Shown here: in pieces, positions 25,633-37,700 of the stretch
Layout: each line of letters starts with the position of its first letter
How positions within the stretch are numbered: the stretch's first letter is position 1
DNA from: Carallia brachiata
Taxonomy: Eukaryota; Streptophyta; Magnoliopsida; Malpighiales; Rhizophoraceae
Reading direction: 5' to 3'
DNA: 64,000 nucleotides
Assembly (NCBI GenBank): GCA_021464245.1
Contig: JADCRB010000031.1
Span: 1,074,762-1,138,761, forward strand
The notes under the pieces: generated by a model
What the model was told of the DNA's origin: nothing
Database searches by the model: none
What the model saw: only the letters and a program-made list of their open reading frames with translations
Translations under genes and position numbers: made by a program

Positions 25633-28600
25633 CTATGTAATCAATATTATAACAATATAATTTGGTGACAAATTAGTGAGTCCGCTTCGTATTGGACATT
25701 GGCTTAAGTTTGAGTTTTATTGTTGTTACTTTCCTCGTAAACTAAATGAGATTGTTATGACATAATATTTAGTTTAAAATTTGTTAATACTGAAATTAGG
25801 ATATAACAAATGACTCTTAAAATTAACCCATATCCAATGACTTACTTCAAAAAAATTTATAACAATATAATATATTATTCAATGCTTAACGATAATTCAA
25901 TTCATCGCATGCATATAATTTTTTTTAAGAGTAGGATTATATTATATAAATATATTTAATAAAACATGTATTAGTTATAATTAATTTAATAATATTTAAT
26001 AATTTATTTATTTTATTTTTAAAAAATTTAATTATTTTATATAATTTAATAATTTAAATTACTACATATTTATTATATGTATACGGTACATAACCATCTA
26101 TGTTTTTTTCTTCTTCTAAAATCATTGTTCTTTTTAAGTGCTGCCACAGAATTTGAGGCCGTGGCCATGTGACATATGGGTTTGACTATCCGGTGAGCGA
26201 TACAAAGTGGATCACTTTCTTATGTCCTGGATTCCCTCCCATATTTAATAACCCTACGCCCACTGCATCTTTACGTCGTAGTGGAGAAACTTTACATTAT
26301 AGAACTCAAAAGAAAGATTACCCTAAAAAAGGGTAATGTTGACTGAATTTTTTTTTTTTTTTTAAAGATCGAACAACAAAGATGTTCGATCATCGCTTGT
26401 TTTAACTAATCAGCAGCCGTAACTCAGTGAGTTATAAGGCCACTCTTTCTGCCTATTAGGAATCTGTCTTTATCTCGGATTATACACGTTTATTAAACTT
26501 ATATTATGTTTTTCTTATGAATAATTAGGCAGATCACACGTAGATCGTCATCTCAAATACCAAGTAGATGCTGGGGCTCCCACCAAATTTGTTGTTAATC
26601 TATTATTTTATTGTACACATTGTAATGTCCAAGTTTGAATTCTTGACGTGGGCTGAGTACGTACATTATTGGACTTCACGAAAATTTTTTTAATTATTAT
26701 GAAATGGGGTGGATTATGAATTATATAATAATAGAGATAATTATCGTATCTTATAAATTTTATATTAATTTTTTTTAAAATTAGATATTAAAATTTTTAT
26801 AATATAAATTTAAACTCTAATTATTATGATATTAAATTTACAGACTTCATAAATTGAAGTATTGAGTATTTGAGATTGTGAATTGAGGTGAGCATCGCAA
26901 TTTTGTTGATTAAGATGCGTAGAATTCATTGTGATTGCCGTTAAACGAAGAAAAAAAAAAAGCAATCAATCTGTAAATTTACGGCGTAACTAAGATGCAG
27001 TCGAAAAGCTTTCATATCATTGATTAAACATATAATATTTCGTTCAAAAAAAAAAAAGATTAAACATATAATACTGGCATGGAGGTGCTCAGCGCCTTCT
27101 TGGATGCTAATAGCTCTGCCTAACCAGAATCACCCACAGGAAAAAATTTGCATAACAAATGGTCATAACAATTGCTTAGAACGCCACCTGTAGCTATTTG
27201 CCCAGGTTCTTCTCTAGCGAAACAACCATCGTTCCACTTCAGGAAAGGGCAGATAGGGAGCCGACAAGAGTGGATGGCTGAATGAAGGCTCATAAATTTT
27301 TTAAAAGTGAACTCATTTATCCAAATTCCAAAAGCACTTTATCGTAGCAAAATGTGAGGCAACTGCTTACCACATATATATATTTTTTGTTGATTCATTA
27401 AAAAATTTATTAAATTATAAATTATACAATTAAGTAATTATCTTTTTCTTATAAATTTCACGTATTCTTTTCAGGATTAAAACTTGTGACCTCTAGAGCA
27501 AAAATCTATATGCTAACTATAAGAATGTATTTAAAAAATTACTTAACGTATAATTTAGTGTATGAGATTTTCATAAAGTATGAGAAAAAGTCAAACTTTG
27601 GTACCCTGTATTCGTAACGAAATGTCTTTGTAACTCTGTTACTATAACTTATACGTAATAATAGAGTAATTTTACCACATGCAAAGCAAAAACAAATGAG
27701 TACATAGACATGAATTTCATTCTGAAAAGTTCAATTAAACAAATTAAATGGCCGAACGGGGCCCGTGATTCGTGCCTAACATGCAAGTAAGCTATAGGTT
27801 AGGAATAAACGGATTCCCTACAAACCCCGTAAAACATGGATTAAAGTGGTATGTTTCCATATCGAAATGATAAGTTGCCCACCCTATTGCCAAAAAGAAT
27901 CTTATACAATCTCATTGCTTCGTTTTCAAAACCTAACATTTTACAAAGATAAGAAATCGAAACATTAGTGGGTTACCATAGGTTTTGAGCCGTGGACAAA
28001 GACAACTTATACGTATTAGGCGTAGCACAAGCTTACCCACCCATACAAGGTTTTGTTTAGGCCCTTTCACCTTTTCGAGGAAACAACTTCTAGAACATTT
28101 ATCACGGCTGTTGGGTTTTATGTACTAAAATAGCCCAAATATCATGCAACTCATACGTGTTTCGCTGGCTGGCAATGCAAGAGTTTGGGACAGATTTTTT
28201 TGGTCTATTCTCAGACTCACTTCCTAGGCTTCCTGTTAATAAATACCGAATTTACAGGCGATATGTTCTTTTAGTAATGGCATGTATATAAGTACTCATA
28301 CATATCTTTTTTTTTTTTAAATGAAGAGAAAATCCTTTATAAGCTAATTTTGGGTACCTAACACAACGTGCACTCTACATTAGTGACTTTTCGCTTAAAA
28401 CATAAAATGCATTTAAATTAATTGAAAATTAAATCGTATGTCTAACACATAATTCCAAGTCTGCGACCTTACCATTAACAAGTGACAAGAGGTTATACAA
28501 AATTCAAATAGGGTCTGGTGGGTCCAATTTGGTCCACAATCTACTCGACCAGAAGCCCTATTGATTGCCGTTTGGGTGTAAAAATGGTTTTTGTTTTCAG

Positions 28601-29892
28601 TTTTTTATTTCAATAAATAGATTTCATAGGCATTTCATTGATTAGAGATAGGTTTAGAAATCATTTAATTGTTGTGTCTCTCGGGGTTCTTTTCAAGTAT
28701 TGATATTTTCTTTTTTTTTTTTTGGAGTATCTAATGTATTATTTAAGATAACTAACATTTTAATGCCGACAATGAAAAATTTGCAATAAAAAATACTAGC
28801 CATCCAAGTCGCGTATGTTCAAATATCTAAATAAATTTTTTCTATTTGCAGTCTGTGGAATGGATAAAATTATTTCTCATACAATTAATATGAATTAATT
28901 AATATATTTCTGGAAATTGTAGATATAAAAAAAAAAGTAAGTCTCTTCCAGCCGTTTTATCGTGTGAAAGCTACGGAATATTTGAGATGATGCCTAAATG
29001 AAGCCCCATTGGAAGTAATACGGACCGAAAGCTTTCGGTCCATGCAGAGGCTGATGATTTCAAAGATTAGACCATCAAGCATGGTCTACCTAGTTAAGAA
29101 ACTTTGGATTCAGCGAACAATTTTGAGTTTTGAGCATTACCAAACACAATTAGGATTAGAAATATTTGGTGCGGCTAAATCTAAACTTTTCAATGAGAGA
29201 TCTGTCATATTTATCCAAATCATTTGTATCATATGGAAAGAGGTTTAATGCTTTTAAGCGGAACTATCAAAACACGTCCCCTCTCTCATATTTCTAACAA
29301 AAAAAAAAAAAAGAATTCAAAGATTAGAGAAAGTGCTCGTCAGATTGTTAAATGGGGTATGTAAAAAAATTCATCTTTTAGTTCTCAAAATGAGAAGGCA
29401 AGGGATTCTCCCAAACCGTAAGGCAATTTATGTGACTTTGTTACTCCGCGGCATCAGATCTCTTTTTATTTTTATTTTTATATAGAAATTGAGTTCAACG
29501 GATGTTAGAAATCGAAAGTTTTAATCTTAAAGATGAATGCAGTACGCGGCATGCATCTTTGCGGAGCTTTCAACTGGCTCTGTCTCTACTGTTTCTTTTA
29601 CGGGTTCCCAACTAGATGTGATTCAGATATAGAAGGCACATGATTATAAGTGTCGCGATTCCTAATCCCAAGTACTGTCTATCGTTATGTTGATAACGTA
29701 GATGATTTCAAAAAGGGTAAAAACAATCGAGTTCTGTGTTTGACCTCCTACAGAAAATAATCTTAATGGTCCACATAATCTGTGGTAATTTTGTGTAACT
29801 CAGTCCGATAATTTACTTGTGAAAAATAGCATTAGTCATATGCAATAGAGGAATTATGCTAATAATAATATTTGGCAGTGTTTTTTTTTTTT
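25633..29892. other. Gene desert, middle part
   Basis: AT-rich with no gene seen. Features noticed are a 9-bp-arm hairpin at 26367-26391 (GATCGAACA/TGTTCGATC), a more balanced patch at 27060-27300 that may be eroded coding DNA, and a perfect 20-bp palindrome at 29022-29041. Confidence 0.6.
29022..29041. repeat. Perfect 20-bp palindrome
   Basis: GGACCGAAAGCTTTCGGTCC, its own reverse complement with no spacer, in AT-rich non-coding DNA. Confidence 0.9.
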
Positions 29893-30389
29893 GGGTTAAT
29901 TTCAAAAAAAATCATCACTTTTACACTTTTTAACAAATGTAGCACAACTTTTAAAAATTCACAAATCTAGCATAATTTAATTATGTTTTAATAAATCTAA
30001 CACAATTTTTAAAAATTTACAAATCTAATACAGTTCAATTATTTTATAATAAATTTAGTACATTATCAGTTGAAAATAACCAATTAAAAGTAATCAAATC
30101 CCTTAATATAGATATATGACACGTCTATGTCTAAATTTAGTACAGTTTAAAACACCTCAATGTCATATGTGTATATGTACATATTTGTATATTAGGAGAT
30201 TCGATTATTTTTAATTGACAGTATATTAGATTTGTCAGAAAATAATTAAATTGTACTGAATTTGTTAGTTTTTAAAAGTTGTGCTAGATTTGTTAAAAAA
30301 TAATTAAACTGTATTAAATTTGTAAATTTTTAAAATTGTATTAAATTTATAAAAAAACACAAAAGTGGTAATATTTTTTAATATTAACC
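29893..30389. mobile_element. Foldback MITE in a T-tract
   Basis: The left end GGGTTAAT and right end ATTAACC are inverted, and the two arms (each about 200 bp) are reverse complements with differences. Each arm has internal repeats of the type AAATCTAGCACAACTTTT. Runs of T flank both sides, as expected if the target duplication was made of Ts. There is no coding capacity. The class is not certain. Confidence 0.75.
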
Positions 30390-31474
30390 TTTTTTTTTTT
30401 ACCGGTGGTCCATTTAGCTATAATCTTTACAATGGGTTATCCTTTTATCGGCATACCCTATACTCTGTTTTTAAAATTAGAACTTAAAAATTTTTAGATT
30501 AAAAATAAATTATCAATTATTATGTGTCTCGTGAGGGACACAATATTCCTCCCCCATGCAAAGGGGAAGGGAGAAGAAGTATGATAAGAGTCAAAAATTC
30601 CGAACATATTTTTTTGTCAATAAAATTAGTGACAAATGAAATTAACACGTAGGTCCACAATCTCTGTAGGATTTATAGGGTCCACAATTTAAATTAATGG
30701 AAATTGATTTCTCAATTTGCAGTCAAATGAGTCAGAAGCCCGTCCATCTCGTTTCCTGATTGGGTTTTCAAGAGATCTACAATCGGAAAAGAAAACCGAA
30801 ACCATGTTGCAGTTTGGGCCGTCATTGAAGTCCAGAAGGGCTCAAAATGACAAAATTGGTTGCAGATTCGTCCAGTAAGGCGATGGAGAAAGTAGCCCAA
30901 TATAAGCATGGTGCCTGGTGGTAGTTTTTTGGTGGGTTTAAGGTTATAGTATCACCAACTTCTGGCTAAGGAAGAAATCAACGAGATTATGAGGTCCAAT
31001 GTGTTTGATTACCGTAAAATTGTGCGGATCGCAAATTAGAAGTTTTGAGTTTGAATAATTAACAATTGTGTGATCCAGTAGTAGAGTAGATGTGCTCTTA
31101 ATTTTAACAATTAGGATTTAAATTCTTCTACCAAAGGGACTCCAGTGATGTAGCTACAATAGGTCCTATCCAAGCACCAATCCATCAACAACCATTAAAA
31201 AACCCAAAAAAGGAGGAATTTTCAAGAATTTTGAGTTGCAATTCCCGGTGAGCAACGGCGTGGTGCCCCCAACAGACAATGCAGAGATAATGTTTTTGAG
31301 GTTGAGCTTTTAGAGACAGTTAAATCTTACAACAACTGCCATCTCACCTGTCCTCGTCTGAGGAGTAAAGATTCCCATTCATTTTATTTTTTTATATTGA
31401 ATGTTTTTGGTATTACTGTTGTGGGCCAAAACCATTATTGGAGTTCACTGGACAACAACGTTGCAAAAACCACA
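30390..31474. other. Gene desert between two foldback elements
   Basis: No gene seen. A degenerate SINE-like patch with GGATTTAAATTCTTC lies near 31125. The plus-strand DNA around 30700-30900 is less AT-rich, but the reverse ORF there has no family signature. Confidence 0.55.
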
Positions 31475-31976
31475 GGGATAAGTATTTTTGATTCTTAAAC
31501 TTTTAAGTTTTTTTTACGTTTGAATTATAAACCTTTTTAACATTTCATTTGAATTTTAAATCTTTTAATTTTTTACTATATCAGTCATTTAAGTTACGAA
31601 AAGTAATCAATCTATTAATAAGTGAGTTTAATTTAATAAAAATCATTTAAAAAAGTTTAAATACATGAGTTAAATATTTTTTTCATCAACAAAATATACA
31701 TATTAAATATTTTTTTAATCAATAAATATACGAATTAAATAAGCAACATGTATATTTTTTTTATAGAAAAGACATTCAATTCATATATTTAATCTTTTTT
31801 AAATAATTTTTTGTAAAGTTAAAATTATTTTTTAATAGATTGATCACTTTTGTTAAACAGAGGGACTGATTTGATAGAAAAATCAAAAGATTTAGGACTC
31901 AAATGAAATGTCAAAAAAGTTTAAAAGTTAAACGTAAAAAAATTTAAAAGTTTAGAACTAAAAAAATGCTTATCCC
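31475..31976. mobile_element. Foldback MITE with 9-bp target duplication (Mutator-like)
   Basis: Left end GGGATAAGTATTTTT and right end AAAAATGCTTATCCC are inverted. Arms of about 130 bp pair along their length (for example ACATTTCATTTGA on the left and TCAAATGAAATGT on the right). It is flanked by AAAACCACA (31466-31474) and AAAACCATA (31977-31985), a 9-bp target duplication with one mismatch. No transposase remains. Confidence 0.8.
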
Positions 31977-33187
31977 AAAACCATATGCAGGTTCCTATAA
32001 TATAAATTACATAATTTATGACTGTCCCAGCTGCACAACCCTCTTTCATGCCAAGTTGATTCAAAGATTTGACTCCATTGAAAAATACCCTTCGTTTGGA
32101 ATTGGGACAAGTAGTACCGTTCAGTTAATTTGTTTCCCGATAAATTTTGAAGGCAGAGAAACTACAATATGCTAATCAACTGTAATTAGCCTCGTAAAAT
32201 CATCTATGACTTTTGTTTTTGTTGGGTCTAAGAAATGATTAGGTATTGTTAAGTGTCCTTCCTTTCACATAAAAATGCCACGGCACACCCCACTGCAATT
32301 ACAGGGAATTAGATATGTTTGTTTCACTTATTATGTTAATTTATTTTTCGGAAATATTAGGTGCATCGGTGCACCTAACATACCGAGATTAATAAAAAAA
32401 TTAATAAATTTTTTGATTTCTAGAAAAAAATTTCTGCAGCTAAATATATATACATTCATTAAATTATTATTTTTTGCTACTATTTTATAAAAAAAATTAC
32501 TGAAGGAAAAAGATTTTTTTTTATAGCGAATCTCATATATACTGTCTACATTTTACATTTTAAGGTAACACCTATGTGGATCTAAATTTTAGTTTAGAAA
32601 AAAAAATAATTTTTGTAGCTAAAGCTAGGTACCTGTAGCTGAATCATTTTTTTCTTTTAGAAGAGATTGTTTGATTAAAAAAAAAAACAATGCTCTATCA
32701 ATTAATTACTAATGAAATATAAATGCAATGCAATGAATTAAAAAATTTTGATCTCACTGAACATTCAATAACGTGGAGGTCTTATTCATAATATATAGCA
32801 TATTTGATTTATAGAGATAATAGAACAGACTGGATCTACCTGTTAATTTCTTTCTTGCGTTCCAGGCTGGTTGTGGACAACAATGGTACCAGTTTCTTTT
32901 CCCAAAAATTAGTACCAATTAGCAATAATATATGAAAAAAAAAAAAAAAAAGTAGAAAGTGTTATGCACAGTTTAAGGCAGCTAATGTGTCTTTTTTAAA
33001 TATGAGTTTCCCGTTAGGCTCCAAAGCACTTGGTCCGAGTGCGGCTTGGGGTCAAGTGACCTTAATTGGAGGGGCTCATGCCCCTCCCCTCCTCTGTCAA
33101 AGTGGCTGACCTGGCCCGAGTGCCAGACTCTTGCCAGCTACCTTTTGGCCTTACCGTTACGAAAAAGTTATATTTTTTTTTGAAGAG

Positions 33188-33358
33188 TAAGTGTTTGAAT
33201 TAGCATCTGAATATAATCAGTCAAATTTAATATGTAATTGATTAGATTATAAGTGTAATTAATTATAAATTTTTTTTTATATTTAATTACACTTGCAATT
33301 TAATCGGTTGCACATTAAATTCGATTAGTTGTATTCGAATTGCTATTCAAGTATATTT
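33188..33358. mobile_element. Hairpin MITE-like inverted repeat
   Basis: The left arm (from 33188) and right arm (to about 33358) are near reverse complements: TTTGAATTAGC at the left matches GCTATTCAAG at the right, and AAGTGTAATTAATTATA meets TATTTAATTACACTT at the centre. It is nearly all stem with almost no loop. Confidence 0.7.
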
Positions 33359-34407
33359 TTTTTTAAAAATGTAACAATACTCTTACCGTTAATGGACGGG
33401 AGCCCTCCTCCGCTTTTTCAAAAATGATTTAGTCAATAAAATTGTGATAAATGATTTTTGTTATAAATATAAATCGCTTAATTAAATAAATTAATCAGTA
33501 TGGTACTATAAATTTTTTTTGTTTATAATTTTTTATGTCTATGTATTTAAACTTCAATTATTGGTCTAAATGCGGATTCTTATATGTACATAAGTTCTTG
33601 GGAGGAAAGTTATATGTATGTTTTTCTGTTATATTAAGACATAGAAAAAGAGGAAATGTATCACATGATTCCTTGATCCATTTTCAATTAAAATTTTTTC
33701 ATACGTTTTCACTTTCAAAAAAAAAATCTTGAGTACTAAGAATTGATAAATTTTAATGGCTCAATTTAAGGCCTTAGATATATTTTTAAAAAATTAATTT
33801 ATAATTTTTAAATTTAAAATTTAAAATTCAGGCAATTCTTCTCAGTTTAGTGAGAATGGTACAAAGGACACGCCTTGGCCATACTCTGAATCTCTGATTG
33901 TCAGTGGTATGATTATTATAGTGTAGAGACATTCATTTTTAGCATCATTGAACTCTAACTCATGAATTCAATGGTGTCAGCTAAAAATTGCTTGCATAGT
34001 TGCATTCATAGATCCCCTATCCAATTAATGTGATACAGTGGTAAAAGAGCTCGTTTATTATTATATTGAAAGTTATAATTTAAAATTTGTATTAAAATAT
34101 TTAATGAGACTAAATTTATATTTATATAATTTATTATTTTAATAAGACAAGATCCTTTTTAATGAAACGGTATAATTCTACCATGTTTTCCTATTTTTGG
34201 AACAAAAAATAATCCTTTATCTAAATATAAAATATTTTTGAACTTTAACTTGAATCATAGACGATGTGATGCCGCTCATCCATGTATGTATAGCCCATAT
34301 TTTCAAGTGATGATCGTTGGAAATGGTTTGAGTCACTGACAGGACTGAACGCTGCTTTCTTAATTGTCTGCCTGTCTTTGCTCTTCCTTCCATCCAACAG
34401 TCCTTCT

Positions 34408-34411
<4 letters not shown>

Positions 34412-34439
<28 letters not shown>
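34412..34439. repeat. CT microsatellite
   Basis: A pure CT run about 270 bases upstream of the start of the Ig-like membrane protein gene, in a pyrimidine-rich stretch typical of a plant 5' leader. Confidence 0.85.
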
Positions 34440-34444
<5 letters not shown>

Positions 34445-34709
34445 ATCTTTTGTGAAGCATACCCGTTCTGCACTGTCAGTCTCATGTGCACTATCCTTAA
34501 AGCCGAACGTTCATCAACCACTAAACCCCTTTTCTAATCCATTCTCTTGTCCATTATTCTCTCTAATCCTCTTTTTCTCTGTCTTTCTCTACCACATTTT
34601 TTACAGACCCCCCATCTGCCTTTCCATGCACTTGCCTTTCTACTTTCAAAAAATGTGTCTTGTGTGCTTTTAGATTTTAGGCTCTACATTGTGGATTTAC
34701 AAATCTAGA

Positions 34710-37700
34710 ATGTGTACCGAAAAGGGGTTACTCAAACTTTCCTGGCTGGTTTTATCTTGCTGGGTTCTCTCACTTTTGTTATTTGGAGCCCATTGTAAAG
34801 ATGATGAAGAAGAAGTATCGGTGAAGTTCTTGAAGGCTCCTCGTGCATTCTCACACAGGAACACAGCCACATTTGTGTTTCAGTTTTGGTGGGTGGGAAT
34901 GTGAATAATTGCACAAACTGTAGCATCAGTTGCAGGGTCAGTTCTAACTCTGAACTTGTACTAGTTTGCTTTTCCAGTGTACCTGCAGCTTGGCTGTGGT
35001 TTCTCCTTTATTCTTGAATTCAGATTTTTTCAGTAAATTCAACTTGGGTTCATTCCAATTTGCAGCCTTTTTCTTTCTTTTGTCTTCTGGAAAACTGTGT
35101 CATTGATTTCGACCATGGATATACATTGCAGCTGGATGGTGGCATTTCTTCTGATTGTGGAGCTAGAAAGGTTTTCTATGGGAATTTGCAGGACGGAAAC
35201 CATACATTTGAGGTCTGCGCCAATGGATATCAGGCCTGCACTCCCTTCAACTGGACTATTGGTTAAGAACCTTCCTTTATCCTTTTAAATTATATGGGCT
35301 CATCCCGTTAAAATCTGCTCTTGGAATTAAAGATGAAATTGTTGAGCCATTTGGCAGCTAAGGTTGGATCCTGTGTGGAAATTGAACTAATATTGAAGTC
35401 CATGCTGATATCTGTTGTGCTTTTTTCGTGCAGATACTGTGCCCCCAACAGCTTATGTAGCTGCTTCAACAACTTTTACAAATGCTCTAAACGTTACAGT
35501 AAATGTTACTTTCTCTGAACCCTGCACTGGCGGAGGAGGTTTTGGATGTTCCTCTACAAACGCCTGTAACGTGAGTAGGTGCTGAATAAGAGAGTATCTA
35601 ACCTCTATGCCATTTGTGTTTTCTTTTTGGGCTTGGCGTGTGAATTATATTGGCAAATGCATATGGAAATGTTCTTATAATGTTCTGCAGTTAGAAGTGC
35701 GAATATAGGCTTGTACATAAAGGGGTTGATCTTGACAGAGATTTATTCATATTTCCGTGGTATTCATTGAATTTTGCTTTACAGCTGCTGGTCTATGGTG
35801 CCGGACAAGTAATACCGTCTTCTTTCACTATTTTGCAACCGAATGTCAAGTATTCTCTTCTAGTGAGTTTATCACCCGTCATAATGTTTGGACGAGTGAT
35901 ATTGGTAATGGATAAGGACTTTTGTACTGACCCTGCTGGCAACAGATTCCTAAGAACAGCAAATTCGAGCTTCTATGTACATTTTGGTAAGTTTAATTCC
36001 AGTTCTTAATGTGTGGCACCACGAATCAGTTGGTACAGCGTGACACTGCCAAAACTCTCCCAACTTTTATTCGCTGTTGCTGCCTCAGTCAAGGCTCTGA
36101 TCCCTTATTCTCTAAATTATCAATCAGACCTGCTATCGAGAATCCTTTAATGTGTGTGCAATTTACACTCGAACATTTTAAGCCGTGAAAATTTTTCATG
36201 CTTTCTATAGGCTGCTAGTGCATAAAATTGGATACTTTGGGAACTCTCTTGAGCGTCAACTAGCAGACTTGGTTTCTGTTTATTTTCATTTTTCTTTATG
36301 CTTTCTTAGTTTGTTCTGTTAATTTGATGCACAGATAGAAGAAGTGTGTTTGTAGACCTGAGGACCCATGTTCCTGAAAAACTACTCCAGCTTAACAATG
36401 AAACAAGAACAGTACAGGCAACAAGCAATTATAATAACTTGAAGGTGTATTTGTACTTCTCAGAACCTGTTCTCAATTCTTCCATGGAAGTTCAAAATTC
36501 TCTGAACACTAGTCAAGGAGCTCTTCTTCCTATTAGTGGAGAAAGCTTGGGAAACCGCAGATTTGGCTTTCAGGTCAATTGGTGCATACAGTAAATGTTT
36601 TTGACCTTTTGTTCATAGCCTTGCCAATAAATCTTTCCCCGAATCAATTCAGTGACCAATTCATTTGGTTATCTCCTTCCAGATTGCAGATGTACCTACA
36701 ATTGCTATCATCACCGTAGTCCTTCAATCAGGTTTAATAATAAGCAGGCCTGGGACATCAGTTTCTCCTATTGCGCCAGTTACTTTCCTTTATGGTATAA
36801 TTCTGTCCTCTATTTATATGGGCTTACAGACAAAGATTAGATTGTCTTTTGGGATAACGTCCAATTTCTCACTCTGTGTTCGACTGAGCTTTTACATGGT
36901 TTATGACAGATTTTTCGAAGATATGGTTTTCTTATCCTAAACAGCACATCCATGTTATTTTCAGATTCTCAAAGGCCTTCTGTAAGACTCAGCACGACAT
37001 CTGGTGCAAGGACAAGGGAACGCCGGATTACAGTATTGATAATGTTCACGAAGCCTGTATTTGGTTTCAACTCCTCCTTTCTATCAATCTCTGGGGGACA
37101 TCTGCAGAGGCAAGTAAGCTCATTTTGGCAAAAACTATTTTAGCGAGCTCATCAACGAGAATGCATGAGTGCAGGCACGCAACATAAAATATTAAAGTGT
37201 TTCACTTACATTTTTCTTTTTTAGGCAATTCCAGAGGGAAACATATATAATTACCCTTAAAAAGGATTTTCCTCAACAGTAGCCTAATCTAATATTATCT
37301 TATTTGGAATCTAGCTTTGTTGAAATAAGTAGAAGCAAATACACTGCAGAGATACAAGTAAATGATGAGATCATATCCATGAATATTCCCCAAAATGTAA
37401 CTGGGGATGTAGCTGGGAACAGAAATTTAGCATCAAATGTTCTACAAGTGAGGCACTGTAAGGAATTTTTTTCCTCTCATTGTTTGTTTTCAATTAAACT
37501 GTTTTTACAATGTCCTAGTTTTGGAAAAGTTTCCTTCGGGACTTTCTTTTTGGTAGTGATATTTGTTGTTTAATTTATATTCAGATTCTATACCAATGAT
37601 ATCATCCATAACTTCAGCATTTGCAACTGCTTGTCTTCTGGCCACATCCTTTGTTGCCGGGCTTCTCACTTTGTCCACAGCGGGCCTTCAGTCTGTTCGG

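Larger units (their letters stand above)
31977..34709. other. Gene desert, right part, and upstream region of the Ig-like membrane protein gene
   Basis: Contains a hairpin element (33188-33358), a GC-rich patch at 33005-33165 of unknown origin, a degenerate tRNA-SINE-like patch near 34030-34130 (A-box-like ACAGTGGTAAAAGAGC), and a CT run near 34412. No convincing gene. Confidence 0.6.

Noticed and set aside
33005..33165. GC-rich patch considered as a SINE
   Set aside because: The GGGTCAAGTGACC part resembles a B-box only loosely, and neither an A-box at the right distance nor a target duplication was found.
34689..34709. TTG start seven codons upstream of the membrane protein ATG
   Set aside because: Plant nuclear genes start at ATG. 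The ATG at 34710 leads directly into the signal peptide.
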